NCBI GenBank assembly: GCA_027315225.1
Contig: DAHUYJ010000005.1
Location: 1 to 48,635 of the forward strand
Origin: Candidatus Saccharimonadota bacterium
GTDB taxonomy: Bacteria; Patescibacteriota; Saccharimonadia; Saccharimonadales; UBA4665
Reading direction: 5' to 3'
Length of the DNA: 48,635 nucleotides
The notes under the pieces: generated by a model
The model's input: the letters and a program-made list of their open reading frames with translations, nothing else
The model's database searches: none
What the model was told of the DNA's origin: nothing
Made by a program: the position numbers and the translations under genes
Part shown: one piece after another, positions 7,489 through 15,800 of the stretch
How the letters are laid out: each line of letters starts with the position of its first letter
How positions within the stretch are numbered: the first letter of the stretch is position 1

Positions 7489-8559
7489 ATGCAACCAACC
7501 CAAGGCTCTAGGTTACGTTCCAGGCGTGTTGTGACAAAACGCGACCGGCATAACCACACCATTGCATATAATCACACTGGGGCAGCGACAAGCCAATCCG
7601 GACTTGTACGCTATGTAATGATCGTGGCACTGGTGACGATATGTGCCGTACTGTTCTGGAGCGTCAAGAGCCACGCGTTCGCGGATACCGTAGAAATAAA
7701 ATCAGGAATAAGCGGTTACTGTCTGGACGTACACAGCAATGGCGCAACAGCCGGCACAGTTGCGGACAGCTGGCGATGCAACGATACTGATGCCCAGGAC
7801 TGGAGAGTAATAGGGGTTAGCATCGAGCATGGCAATAATTTATGCCTGAGCGTTGCCAATAACGCAATCGCGGGCGGCAGCTCGGTCGTGTTAGGCCCGT
7901 GTGACGAGGCCGCGGGACAAGTTTGGCTTCGTGACAAAAGTGGTTACCAAAACCCTAATAGCGGCCTATGCCTCGCTGTACCGTCGGCGCAAACCGACAA
8001 GCAGCTGGTGCTTGCTGACTGTGCAAGGCTTTCCGATCCTGGAGAGACATGGGCACCCAAAACACAGGCTGGAACCCAGGAAAGCCCGGTTTGCAGCGGC
8101 ACAGAGCCACAGAAAGTCACCTGCTACGCCGAGCAAGACTGGAGCCAGTGGCAAACCGGCTCGCCCTCCCACGAGACCTTACTTACTTACTACACCGATG
8201 GAGCCCCTTACGAAGAATGGTGCGCCGACTTCGTGAGCTATGTGTATAAACAGGCTGGCCATCCCTTCACGCACGGGGAAACTAACCGTTGGGACGAAAA
8301 CGTGGCCGGGCGCATCCAGTACATGGGGTTTACCAAGCATGATGCAGCCGGATACACGCCCCGTCCAGGCGACATCGCGTACTTTGACTACCCTGGAGGA
8401 CATGTAGAAATCGTGGTGAGCGGCGGCCATAAGCCCACGTTTATTTATGGCAATTCAGCAAAAGTCGATCCTGCCACCGGCAACGGCGAAATGGAGGCAA
8501 ACACTATCACGAACACTGCGTACGGCCGCGTAATATATTACTTGTCCCCCGACCGTTAG
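7489..8559 (+). CDS. Secreted ricin-lectin / CHAP peptidoglycan hydrolase
   Basis: A 356-residue exported enzyme. Residues 1-37 are cytosolic and basic, 39-57 form a single membrane or signal segment, and about 66-190 are a ricin-type beta-trefoil with Q-D-W (103-105), Q-V-W (144-146) and paired Cys, expected to bind carbohydrate. From about 202 follows a CHAP amidase/endopeptidase domain with nucleophile C245 (EEWCADFVS), H305 (GGHVEIV) and N322 (YGNS). Other family members cleave peptidoglycan cross-links or stems, so this is a cell-wall remodelling or competitor-lysing enzyme held at the outer face of the membrane. The lectin-first order is uncommon but not unique. No partner gene is adjacent. 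Confidence 0.9.
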   Translation: MQPTQGSRLRSRRVVTKRDRHNHTIAYNHTGAATSQSGLVRYVMIVALVTICAVLFWSVKSHAFADTVEIKSGISGYCLDVHSNGATAGTVADSWRCNDTDAQDWRVIGVSIEHGNNLCLSVANNAIAGGSSVVLGPCDEAAGQVWLRDKSGYQNPNSGLCLAVPSAQTDKQLVLADCARLSDPGETWAPKTQAGTQESPVCSGTEPQKVTCYAEQDWSQWQTGSPSHETLLTYYTDGAPYEEWCADFVSYVYKQAGHPFTHGETNRWDENVAGRIQYMGFTKHDAAGYTPRPGDIAYFDYPGGHVEIVVSGGHKPTFIYGNSAKVDPATGNGEMEANTITNTAYGRVIYYLSPDR

Positions 8560-8589
8560 GTAACGAGCGCGTACTTCAGCGGGCCTTGA

Positions 8590-8618
8590 TTGTCTGCAAC
8601 GACCATAAACTTTACAAT
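8590..8618 (+). promoter_or_regulatory. Leaderless promoter of the TauE-like gene
   Basis: TTGTCT (8590-8595), 17-bp spacer, TACAAT (8613-8618), 6 nt, then ATG 8625. This fixes the start 13 codons inside the longest reading frame. Confidence 0.75.
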
Positions 8619-8624
8619 AAGCTC

Positions 8625-9461
8625 ATGTCTCCGCTGGACTTCGTTATTTCCCTCAGTGTAGCTTCGTTTGCAGCGGGATTGCTAGGATCGTTAGCCGGTC
8701 TGGGCGGCGGTGTTATTATTGTGCCCGTCCTCACGCTTCTGTATCACGTGGATATCCGTCTCGCCATAGGGGCCTCCATTTTATCAGTTATAGCCACTTC
8801 ATCCGGCGCAGCAGTGACCTACGTGCGCGAACGATTGGCTAACCTGCGGGCCGGCATGTTCCTGGAAGTGGCCACAACGATCGGCGCGCTCACCGGAGCT
8901 TACATAACAACCCTAGTCCCAAGCAGCGTATTGTTCGTTTTGTTTTCTGCCGTATTGGCTTACTCAGCCTTTGCGATGTTCCACAAACGTCACGGAGTAT
9001 CCGTGCTGTCTGCATCAAATGACCGTTTGGCTAACTTTTTCCATCTGCACGGCTCATATTATGACCAGAGCGAGCATCGGGAAATAACATATAAGGTCAC
9101 GGGTACTAAATTGGGGCTGGCCCTAATGTACATTGCCGGCAATATTTCAGCATTGCTTGGCGTAGGTTCCGGCGCACTAAAGGTACCGGCTATGGACATG
9201 GCTATGCACATACCAATCAAAGCGTCTGCAGCAACAAGCGACTTTATGATCGGCGTAACCGCCGCAGCCAGCGCGGGAGCCTACTTTGCCAGAGGGCAAA
9301 TAAATCCTTTTATAGCCGCACCCGTAGCGATAGGCGTGCTGGTCGGAGCCGTAGTCGGCTCCCGCTTACTCAACCGTATAACCCCCAGATATATACAAGC
9401 CTTGTTCGTGGTGGTTCTCATAGTAGTGGCAATAGAAATGTTGCAACGAGGTATCACATGA
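8625..9461 (+). CDS. TauE/SafE-family anion exporter
   Basis: A 278-residue membrane protein with eight or so hydrophobic segments and the internal duplication typical of TauE/SafE (DUF81) transporters: the first repeat has GLLGSLAGLGGGVIIVPVL, the second ISALLGVGSGALKVPAM. Studied members export sulfite, sulfoacetate or related organic anions. It overlaps DUF1634 by 4 bp (ATGA), a pairing often seen with this transporter family. The gene has its own leaderless promoter. Substrate is inferred only; sulfite would fit with the UDP-sulfoquinovose synthase 12 kb downstream, which consumes sulfite, but there is no direct link. Confidence 0.88.
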   Translation: MSPLDFVISLSVASFAAGLLGSLAGLGGGVIIVPVLTLLYHVDIRLAIGASILSVIATSSGAAVTYVRERLANLRAGMFLEVATTIGALTGAYITTLVPSSVLFVLFSAVLAYSAFAMFHKRHGVSVLSASNDRLANFFHLHGSYYDQSEHREITYKVTGTKLGLALMYIAGNISALLGVGSGALKVPAMDMAMHIPIKASAATSDFMIGVTAAASAGAYFARGQINPFIAAPVAIGVLVGAVVGSRLLNRITPRYIQALFVVVLIVVAIEMLQRGIT

Positions 9462-9859
9462 AGCCCAGGTCCGTAAAGAGTATAGAGCTGGTTATCAGTC
9501 TGGTGCTGCAAATCGGTGTAGTTGTTAGCTCAGGCATCATTTTAATCGGCCTAGTACTTTTCTTTTATCAACACGGCCAAACCAAAAGCCCGCTGAATGT
9601 GCCTGATTATCACCGCTACACCTCCGCCAGCTACTTCTTCCCGCATAGTTTTAAGGCCATGAAAGCCTCCCTCAGGGCCGGCCAGGGAATTGGCCTTATG
9701 ACGCTCGGCATTTTGCTGCTTGTACTTACTCCTATCCTAAGGGTGTCGACTTCAATCCTATTGTTTTTACGCCAAAGAGACAGGCCAATGACTTTAGTGA
9801 CCTTGGTCGTGCTGCTGGTGTTGGCTGGTTCGTTTTTCCTGGGCGTAGCCATCCAATAG
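9458..9859 (+). CDS. DUF1634 membrane protein
   Basis: A 133-residue protein with three hydrophobic segments (about 10-35, 73-97, 107-131) and a soluble loop holding HSFKAMKASLRAGQGIGLMTLGILLLVLTP-type residues, which matches DUF1634. The start ATGA overlaps the TauE-like stop, so the two are translationally coupled. DUF1634 proteins commonly accompany TauE/SafE transporters and may be an accessory subunit; function is unproven. Confidence 0.82.
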   Translation: MKPRSVKSIELVISLVLQIGVVVSSGIILIGLVLFFYQHGQTKSPLNVPDYHRYTSASYFFPHSFKAMKASLRAGQGIGLMTLGILLLVLTPILRVSTSILLFLRQRDRPMTLVTLVVLLVLAGSFFLGVAIQ

Positions 9860-9932
9860 GCTTATGCCAGCTCCGAAGCGCCAGATATGCCAGATGTTCC
9901 GTGAACTTTTAAGGTAAAAGCAAGGTTACGCG

Positions 9933-9938
9933 TATAAT
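9933..9938 (+). promoter_or_regulatory. -10 element of the ABC transporter operon
   Basis: A perfect TATAAT 8 nt before the ATG at 9947. The -35 (TAAGGT at 17 bp) is poor. The leader is 0-2 nt. Confidence 0.6.
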
Positions 9939-9946
9939 ACATAGTT

Positions 9947-10633
9947 ATGCCCGAATCAAAAACGTCCTTGATTGCAGCCACAGACCTCCGCAAAACCTAC
10001 GGTAAGAAGTCCAACGTGTATGAAGCGCTGCGCGGCATCAACCTGTCCATCAAGCCGGGCGAGAGCATGGCCATCGTTGGCAAATCGGGCTCCGGCAAGT
10101 CAACTCTGATGCACCTGCTGGCCGGTCTTGACCATCCCAGTTCGGGTAAGATCATATGGAACGGCCAAGCGTTAACAGACATGAACGAAGGACAACTTAC
10201 CAGCCTGCGCAATACCAGGGTCGGTTTTATTTTCCAACAATTCTTTCTGCAGCCCACCTTAACCGTCATGGAAAACACCTACTTGCCCCTTAAAATAGCT
10301 GGGGTAAGTCCGGGGAAACGAAAGCAGCTTGCCAGCGAAGCGCTACAAGCTGTCGACCTGCTCGATAAGGCCGACAACCGGGCGACGGACCTGTCCGGCG
10401 GCCAGCGCCAACGTGTAGCGATCGCCCGCGCACTTATCAATAAACCTGATGTCATTTTTGCAGACGAACCGACCGGTAACCTCGATAGCGAGACTGGGCA
10501 GCAAGTAATAAACTTGCTGTTTGAACTACAGAAAAAGCACAATATAACGTTGGTTATCGTTACTCACGACGAAGATCTAGCCAAGCGATGTGACCAAACC
10601 ATCAACATACGCGACGGAAAGGTTGTGAAATAA
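9947..10633 (+). CDS. ABC transporter ATPase, LolD/MacB type
   Basis: A 228-residue ATPase with Walker A GKSGSGKST near residue 45, Q-loop FQQFF, signature LSGGQRQRVAIARAL, Walker B VIFADEPTGNLD and H-switch VIVTHD. The EPTGNLDS and long MENTYLPL region are typical of the MacB/LolD/FtsE-like group that powers mechanotransmission rather than substrate passage through the membrane. The partner permease starts 1 bp after its stop. Confidence 0.95.
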   Translation: MPESKTSLIAATDLRKTYGKKSNVYEALRGINLSIKPGESMAIVGKSGSGKSTLMHLLAGLDHPSSGKIIWNGQALTDMNEGQLTSLRNTRVGFIFQQFFLQPTLTVMENTYLPLKIAGVSPGKRKQLASEALQAVDLLDKADNRATDLSGGQRQRVAIARALINKPDVIFADEPTGNLDSETGQQVINLLFELQKKHNITLVIVTHDEDLAKRCDQTINIRDGKVVK

Positions 10634-10634
10634 T

Positions 10635-11927
10635 ATGCGACTGCCGGACTACATTGCCACGGCGCAGACAAACCTGCTGCGAACCAAGGTCCGTACTTTT
10701 CTAACAGTACTGGCCTTTGTTATTGGAACATTTACGTTAGCCATGGTGACCGCATTTAGCCAAGGCTTGCGATCCTATGTCAACACCCAGCTCAACGCCT
10801 ACGGACAACCGAACGTTATAAGGGTCAGCTTGGGATCCACTCCCAGCCAGGCCAGTTCTTCTGGCGTGCCGTACTACCAGTCTAATCGTCAGGCGACTGT
10901 TACTGGCGGCGGCGGACCCCATGATGGAAAAACCGCTAGCTACACGCTAGGCCAGAGTGACCTTAGTAAAGTGAAAGCCACTCCCGGTATCGTAGCTGCC
11001 TACCCTGATTACTCAACACTTAATATTGACTACGTGCAATACCAAAACACCCATAAGTACGTTATGCAAGTGCAGGGAGCCTATCCAACAGAGACCATAG
11101 CGCTTTCAGCCGGCTCATTTCCGGCCGCGAACCAGCCCGATGGTATTGTTATACCGTACTCTTATGTCGAAGCTTTCGGCGCCAGCTCGCCAACCCAGCT
11201 GCTCGGTAAAACTGTTTCTATCCAGGTAAGCTCTGTGCAGCCGGTTCAAACACATATCTATACCGCCACGATTACGGGCGTTTTGCCGGACACCGCACAC
11301 CAGCCTGCCGCGTACCTTGCCAACCAGCTTATTGCTAGAATGGTACAGTTCCAGACCGGAAGCACTACCCAGTTCAGCGGCATAACCGCGCTGGCCCGCA
11401 ATAACGTTGCCAAGTCCGAACGTGCGCAGATCAAGTCGGCCCTGCAATCAAAGGGATACAAAGCCGAAACATATGATGACCTTATAGCTAACTTCAATAA
11501 GCCATTGACTGTCGTGAGTGCCGGCTTGACAGGCTTCGCGGCCATAGCGTTGCTTGCCGCAACCATAGGTATAGTCAACACTTTGCTGATGGCCGTGCTG
11601 GAGCGCACGCAAGAGATCGGGCTATTAAAAGCACTGGGCATGCGCAAGAAAGGCATTACTTTTATTTACCTCGTAGAGGCAGCCAGTATAGGCTTTTGGG
11701 GCGGCGTTATTGGCGTGGCCTTGGCCATGATTGTCGGTCTAGTTGCCAACCCTATACTCAACCGGACTGTCTTCACAGGCATTGGCTCTACACATATACT
11801 CGCGTACCCTCTATCATATATGGCGGGTATAATTATAGGCGCCATGATAATCGGCCTGCTGGCCGGCACGCTTCCCGCCGTACGCGCCGGCAGGCTTGAC
11901 CCTATTGAAGCGCTGCGCAGGGAATAA
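10635..11927 (+). CDS. MacB-like ABC permease (FtsX fold)
   Basis: A 430-residue permease: an N-terminal membrane segment (residues about 18-40), a large extracytoplasmic MacB periplasmic-core domain (about 45-275), then three C-terminal membrane segments of the FtsX domain with TIGIVNTLLMAVLERTQEIGLLKALGMRKKGI-type coupling sequence and the final AVRAGRLDPIEALRRE. Such pairs export peptides, lipopeptides or toxins or sense envelope stress in monoderms. It is the second gene of a two-gene operon. No adjacent membrane-fusion protein is seen, consistent with a one-membrane cell. The extracytoplasmic domain is rich in Ser, Gly and Tyr. Confidence 0.93.
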   Translation: MRLPDYIATAQTNLLRTKVRTFLTVLAFVIGTFTLAMVTAFSQGLRSYVNTQLNAYGQPNVIRVSLGSTPSQASSSGVPYYQSNRQATVTGGGGPHDGKTASYTLGQSDLSKVKATPGIVAAYPDYSTLNIDYVQYQNTHKYVMQVQGAYPTETIALSAGSFPAANQPDGIVIPYSYVEAFGASSPTQLLGKTVSIQVSSVQPVQTHIYTATITGVLPDTAHQPAAYLANQLIARMVQFQTGSTTQFSGITALARNNVAKSERAQIKSALQSKGYKAETYDDLIANFNKPLTVVSAGLTGFAAIALLAATIGIVNTLLMAVLERTQEIGLLKALGMRKKGITFIYLVEAASIGFWGGVIGVALAMIVGLVANPILNRTVFTGIGSTHILAYPLSYMAGIIIGAMIIGLLAGTLPAVRAGRLDPIEALRRE

Positions 11928-11949
11928 TAGATAAATAATGCCAGCGGAG

Positions 11950-12624
11950 CTACGACGGGGCGGAATGTGTTCTGTTGTGCGACGTCCCTGGCTTCTGACC
12001 TGCTGATTTAATATTCAACCCTATAACGGCTATGGCAAGCCCTGATAGTATAAGGAACGCGTACTGGGTGCGGTGCGCGCTTCTACTCTCCGTAAGGGCG
12101 GCTGACACAAACACCAGGCCGCTTACCGCCCAACCAGCTAAAGTGACCCGTGTCAGGTACCGTAAGTTTGCCGATCGTCCGGACAGGCCAAAGCTTACTA
12201 AGCTCAGTAGTAATCCGGCTGCCGCTACGCTGCTGGTGGCAGCGTCCAGTCCGAGGCCATGCCCATGGTCGGCACCACACCTCAGTAAAGGCGTGACCGT
12301 ACATTCTGACGGCAATAGCGCACAGACCATAGTAAAAACCCCGAATAACGCAAGCCCTAAACAAGCAAGCGCCCAGGATTTGGAGTGCGAAGAGTTCATC
12401 TTAAAATACATGACCCAGCTTACGAGTAATAGCACCAGGCCTGTGGCAACATCGCCTAGGATAAACAACCAATAATACGGATGTCCGGCTAATTCCAGAT
12501 CGCTAGCCAAGCCGCTCCTGGCGGTTGGTGCGTCCAGCACATATCCAAGAGGCCAGGAATTATATAGAAGACCAGCTGCAAGGCAGAGAGCAAGGATGAG
12601 ACGTCTGTAATTTTGTTTTGGCAT
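11950..12624 (-). CDS. DUF998 six-helix membrane protein
   Basis: A 224-residue protein with six predicted membrane helices, a HPYYWLFILGDVATG segment, and a CTVTPLLRCGADHGHGLG loop between helices 3 and 4 in the pattern of DUF998 proteins. It converges on the ABC permease with 22 bp between stops. ATG 12624 is chosen because TACAGT lies 5 nt upstream; the frame continues 15 codons further upstream without a better signal. Function unknown. Confidence 0.78.
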   Translation of the reverse strand: MPKQNYRRLILALCLAAGLLYNSWPLGYVLDAPTARSGLASDLELAGHPYYWLFILGDVATGLVLLLVSWVMYFKMNSSHSKSWALACLGLALFGVFTMVCALLPSECTVTPLLRCGADHGHGLGLDAATSSVAAAGLLLSLVSFGLSGRSANLRYLTRVTLAGWAVSGLVFVSAALTESRSAHRTQYAFLILSGLAIAVIGLNIKSAGQKPGTSHNRTHSAPS

Positions 12625-12700
12625 AAGTGACTGTACTATACCTGCGCCGGGGCCAGGGCACAAGACCAAGCCCGTGGGCGAAGAACGCGAACCTACAGTT

Positions 12701-13270
12701 TCACCCTAGGCTAGCGGCCCATTCTTCGGCCGTCAGCACGTTGGCCTGGCGCGGAAAGACCTTCTCTAGCAATACTCTGTGTACCTCGCTGTCCTGATCA
12801 GCACAGCAATCACCCAGTACCTTTAACCGGTAATCCTTGTCAGCCGCGTAACGCAGGGTGCTGAGCACCACGCCGCTGGTCGCAATGCCCGAGAGCACCA
12901 GCTCGGTAATGCCTTGCGCCCTCAGGATCATCTCAAGGTCACTGCCGGCAAAAGCGCTGACGCGTTTTTTGGCGATCACCAGGTCACCTTCGCGCGGTTC
13001 GATGACAGGTTGCGTGGCAAGGCTGTCGCCATCCAGGGAAACGTCTTTGAAACGTTCGCGAATAGCAGAGAACATCTTGTTGGCAGGACTCACCTCAGGG
13101 TAGCCCTTACGAAAACGCACCACTACAAACATGACCGGTATATCAGCCTTATGCGCCGCGGCCACCGCCCGTTCAACATTCTTAAGATAAGTCTGCGCCT
13201 CTTCGCCAAGGCCCTGGACTATGCTGTGTTGCACATCCATAACTAAAAGTGCTGGCTGCTTCTGGCTCAT
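12701..13270 (-). CDS. Isochorismatase-like hydrolase lacking the catalytic Cys
   Basis: A 189-residue alpha/beta protein of the isochorismatase/cysteine-hydrolase superfamily. D12 (LLVMDVQ) and K101 (VIAKKRVSAF) of the usual Asp-Lys-Cys triad are present, and the nucleophile-loop sequence is G-I-A-T-S-G-V134-V, so the Cys found in nicotinamidase-like members is Val. This variant may follow a different, possibly Cys-independent, reaction as isochorismatases themselves do. The start at 13270 has AGGAGG 4 nt upstream; a TATAAT lies about 33 bp before it. Substrate not known. Confidence 0.85.
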   Translation of the reverse strand: MSQKQPALLVMDVQHSIVQGLGEEAQTYLKNVERAVAAAHKADIPVMFVVVRFRKGYPEVSPANKMFSAIRERFKDVSLDGDSLATQPVIEPREGDLVIAKKRVSAFAGSDLEMILRAQGITELVLSGIATSGVVLSTLRYAADKDYRLKVLGDCCADQDSEVHRVLLEKVFPRQANVLTAEEWAASLG

Positions 13271-13406
13271 GTGCCCTCCTAAAGGATTACGTACATACCC
13301 GATTATAGAATACTCAGCCATTGTAAGCGGTTTTACTGCAGCTGCATATTAAAAGGCCCACAATGGTAATTACTGTTAAGCACGTTTTCGTGCGGGGAGG
13401 TGAGCA

Positions 13407-13673
13407 ATGGTATATAACAAGAAGCTCCCGCCGGTCCGTCAACTGTTAAGTCTCGCACAGCACACTAGATTCCCGGCAACGCGCGCTGCAGCGGTTCAAG
13501 TTGCAAATGGGCTTGGTTCGCCGCAAACAGTCATAGATTTTCTGAAACTATTTCCTTCAGAAGAGACATTTGCAAGCCGCGACGAATTTATGACGCGGTG
13601 CGAAGAGCTGGAGCTTTTAATAGGGCAGGAGCGGGCAATGCCCACAGAAGTTTTGCGAAGCCCTCAGGATTAG
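13407..13673 (+). CDS. DUF2795-like small protein (paralogue 1)
   Basis: An 88-residue protein with the DUF2795-like order: FPATR near residue 25, a short helix, VIDFLKLFPSEETFASRDEFMTRCEELELL. It is a paralogue of the 89-residue protein at 40682-40951: both begin MVYN, share IDFL/LDFL-x-L-F-P, F-x-S-R and RCEELELL, and end SPQD or SLQD. It has a strong GGGAGG 7 nt before the start. DUF2795 proteins are small, soluble and of unknown role. It faces the peroxiredoxin gene and has no operon partner. Confidence 0.82.
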   Translation: MVYNKKLPPVRQLLSLAQHTRFPATRAAAVQVANGLGSPQTVIDFLKLFPSEETFASRDEFMTRCEELELLIGQERAMPTEVLRSPQD

Positions 13674-13694
13674 CCTCGCGTGCGCTGTTTCATA

Positions 13695-14156
13695 TCACCG
13701 CAAAGACAGACTCTTCAAGTCCGTAATGATCTGGTCGGCATGAGTTTGCGGATTGACGCCTTTGTATTCCTTGGCAATGGTGCCGTCAGGGCCAATAATA
13801 AACGTATTGCGCTCGGTACCCAGAAACTCACGACCCATGAGCCTGCGCGGCTTCCAGGAACCATATGCGCCGATAACTTCGTGCTCGGGATCGCTCAGTA
13901 GAGTAAAGTCGAGGTGGTATTTATCGGCAAATTTCTTGTGGGACGCGGACGAATCCGTGCTCACGCCGACGATCTCGACGTTATCGAGTTCGGCAATGTC
14001 TGCGCGGGCATCACGAAAACTGCAGGCCTCGGCCGTACATCCGAGAGTATCGTCCTTGGGATAAAAATATAGGACCAACCATTTGCCTTGGTAATCCGCA
14101 AGCGAGTGCGTGGTGCCGTTTTGATCAAACAGATTAAAGTCAGGGGCTTTTGGCAT
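13695..14156 (-). CDS. bcp: Thiol peroxidase, BCP/PrxQ type
   Basis: A 153-residue thioredoxin-fold peroxiredoxin that reduces hydroperoxides. Peroxidatic C40 lies in P33-K-D-D-T-L-G-C, keeping the P-x-x-x-T-x-x-C motif although the usual Pro before Gly is Leu. C45 is the likely resolving Cys of the BCP subgroup. R at position 114-115 and the ERNTFIIGPDG strand complete the site. The start has GAAGGA upstream and a TATAAT 35 bp away. It converges on the DUF2795-like gene with 21 bp between stops. Confidence 0.94.
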   Translation of the reverse strand: MPKAPDFNLFDQNGTTHSLADYQGKWLVLYFYPKDDTLGCTAEACSFRDARADIAELDNVEIVGVSTDSSASHKKFADKYHLDFTLLSDPEHEVIGAYGSWKPRRLMGREFLGTERNTFIIGPDGTIAKEYKGVNPQTHADQIITDLKSLSLR

Positions 14157-14227
14157 GATTTTCCTTCGCTTCTTCAACAACAATTATACTCCAGGCACTC
14201 AACCTTAGCGTCATTACGGAGAGGACG

Positions 14228-15184
14228 CTACACGCCTGGCAGGTGTAGCTTTTGCAATTTATTGCTTCGCAAGAACTCCGCCAGGCGCCGCGGGTTGGCA
14301 TCCATAAACCGCTGGACTTGCTCAAGCGAGGGCAGGGCCTCTACGCCGCGAGCGCTGCCGCCGATCCCCATAAGCTTGAACGCTGCATACAGCACGCCGA
14401 ATGCCCCGGCCTCGCGGACGTCATGCGTACGCGTATACTGCCAGACAAAAGCCGCCGCACACGAATCGCCGGCGCCGGTCGAACTTAATTTCTCTCCTCG
14501 CCTCATATAAAAGGCGTTAATATCTATAGGCTCTGCGCCGCGCCGATAAACCGTTAGCCCTGCCTTGCCGCGCGTTATCACTACCAGAGGACACAACTCC
14601 TGTATATGCTCCGATAATGCTTCGTCCATGGAACCATTAAACGTCAGGTCTTCGTCGCTCAGTATGACCAGCTCTGCATGCTGCAGACTGTCTACCGCCT
14701 GCCACGGGTGTTGCCGTACATGCCCGTCTTCTCCAACCCGGCGAAAGTATCCTTGCGGCAAAACTGCCAGATATTTGTCATGTGCAAACGCCGGAAATAG
14801 CTCGGGGTCAACCTCGTCAAGCACTGGAGCCACCAGCACGATTGATCCATCTGGAATGTCCGGAAAGTCAGGAAGGTCGCCGATACCGATCCTGTTATCT
14901 ATGTCGCGGACAACCTGATGTCTGTAGCCGGCTTCATCATAATAGTTCTCGAATGACGGTATGCCGGACATACCCTTACCTCCGGTTTCAGACAGCCTTT
15001 CCACGTCTATACCAAATGCCGATAAGGCCTCGAGGTAGGCATGCTCAGGCGGAGCCTTGGTTATTATATGCGCGCCCATACCGAGCCTAACTGCCGCCAC
15101 CCCCGCATACGCTACGGCTCCCCCTACATGGGACGAAGGCTGCAGGTCCTCTGTAATCTGCCCGACGGCATACATCTCTTCCAT
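14228..15184 (-). CDS. PfkB-family sugar/nucleoside kinase
   Basis: A protein of about 318 residues with the ribokinase/PfkB signatures: an N-terminal GGAVAYAGVAAVRLGM glycine motif, VILSDEDL, and the C-terminal S-S-T-G-A-G-D-S-C-A-A-A-F signature with the catalytic Asp of GAGD. The substrate loop (FENYYDEAGYRHQVVRD) is unlike ribokinase or fructokinase, so substrate cannot be named. The start could be ATG 15184 or ATG 15175, which lies after a GGAAGAG that could serve as a ribosome site; a longer frame starts at 15220. It is monocistronic on the minus strand. Confidence 0.85.
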   Translation of the reverse strand: MEEMYAVGQITEDLQPSSHVGGAVAYAGVAAVRLGMGAHIITKAPPEHAYLEALSAFGIDVERLSETGGKGMSGIPSFENYYDEAGYRHQVVRDIDNRIGIGDLPDFPDIPDGSIVLVAPVLDEVDPELFPAFAHDKYLAVLPQGYFRRVGEDGHVRQHPWQAVDSLQHAELVILSDEDLTFNGSMDEALSEHIQELCPLVVITRGKAGLTVYRRGAEPIDINAFYMRRGEKLSSTGAGDSCAAAFVWQYTRTHDVREAGAFGVLYAAFKLMGIGGSARGVEALPSLEQVQRFMDANPRRLAEFLRSNKLQKLHLPGV

Positions 15185-15263
15185 ACCTATATAATTACTG
15201 CTTTTCCGCCGCGAACGCATTGACTGCCATCACAAATAGATAAACACACGGGGGCACGAGTTA

Positions 15264-15743
15264 TTAGTGGGCTTTTGGCAGATTATGCAAAGACTTGTGG
15301 TCATGGGCAGGGGAGCGCCCATTGGAAGCGGCGGCTCGCCAGGCGTACCTGTCGCGCATAAGTTGCAGCTCTTCGGCCACGCTCGGACGATCGTATTCTA
15401 GCGCGGCAATAAGATAGCCTACTCCGGTTATGAGCATGAGGAATAGGTTGACAGGCCGGACAAACTGCTGCAGTAGGCCGAAGTACGTGGGGTCAAGGAT
15501 GCCCACAATGGCCGCAGCGACCAATCCTATACCCAGCAGGCCAAACCCCGCCTTATATCCGGATTTTCGGAAGTGTCCGGCCACGCTGAAATGCATAAGT
15601 ACAAGCGATAGGAGCAGTGCCGTGAAGGCGTATGCGCCACCAGGCAAAAGAAAGGTAAGAGAAGTGAGCGACCTAGGCACAATAAGACCCAGGGCGCTTA
15701 TGGCTGCTACGACTAAACCAGAATAAAATACCGTTCTATACAT
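15264..15743 (-). CDS. Uncharacterised four-helix membrane protein
   Basis: A 159-residue protein with four hydrophobic segments at about 5-25, 28-52, 66-88 and 92-113 followed by a charged, cytoplasmic C-terminus (YDRPSVAEELQLMRDRY ...). I do not recognise a named family. TACAAT lies 8 nt before the ATG, giving a near-leaderless start. The nearest genes are a PfkB kinase downstream and the MarP-like protease upstream, all on the minus strand with gaps of 57-79 bp. Confidence 0.7.
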   Translation of the reverse strand: MYRTVFYSGLVVAAISALGLIVPRSLTSLTFLLPGGAYAFTALLLSLVLMHFSVAGHFRKSGYKAGFGLLGIGLVAAAIVGILDPTYFGLLQQFVRPVNLFLMLITGVGYLIAALEYDRPSVAEELQLMRDRYAWRAAASNGRSPAHDHKSLHNLPKAH

Positions 15744-15800
15744 TACCGGATATTGTAGTGTAGGAACCTTGAAATTTGCTGTAAAAAAATTATGTCGATA

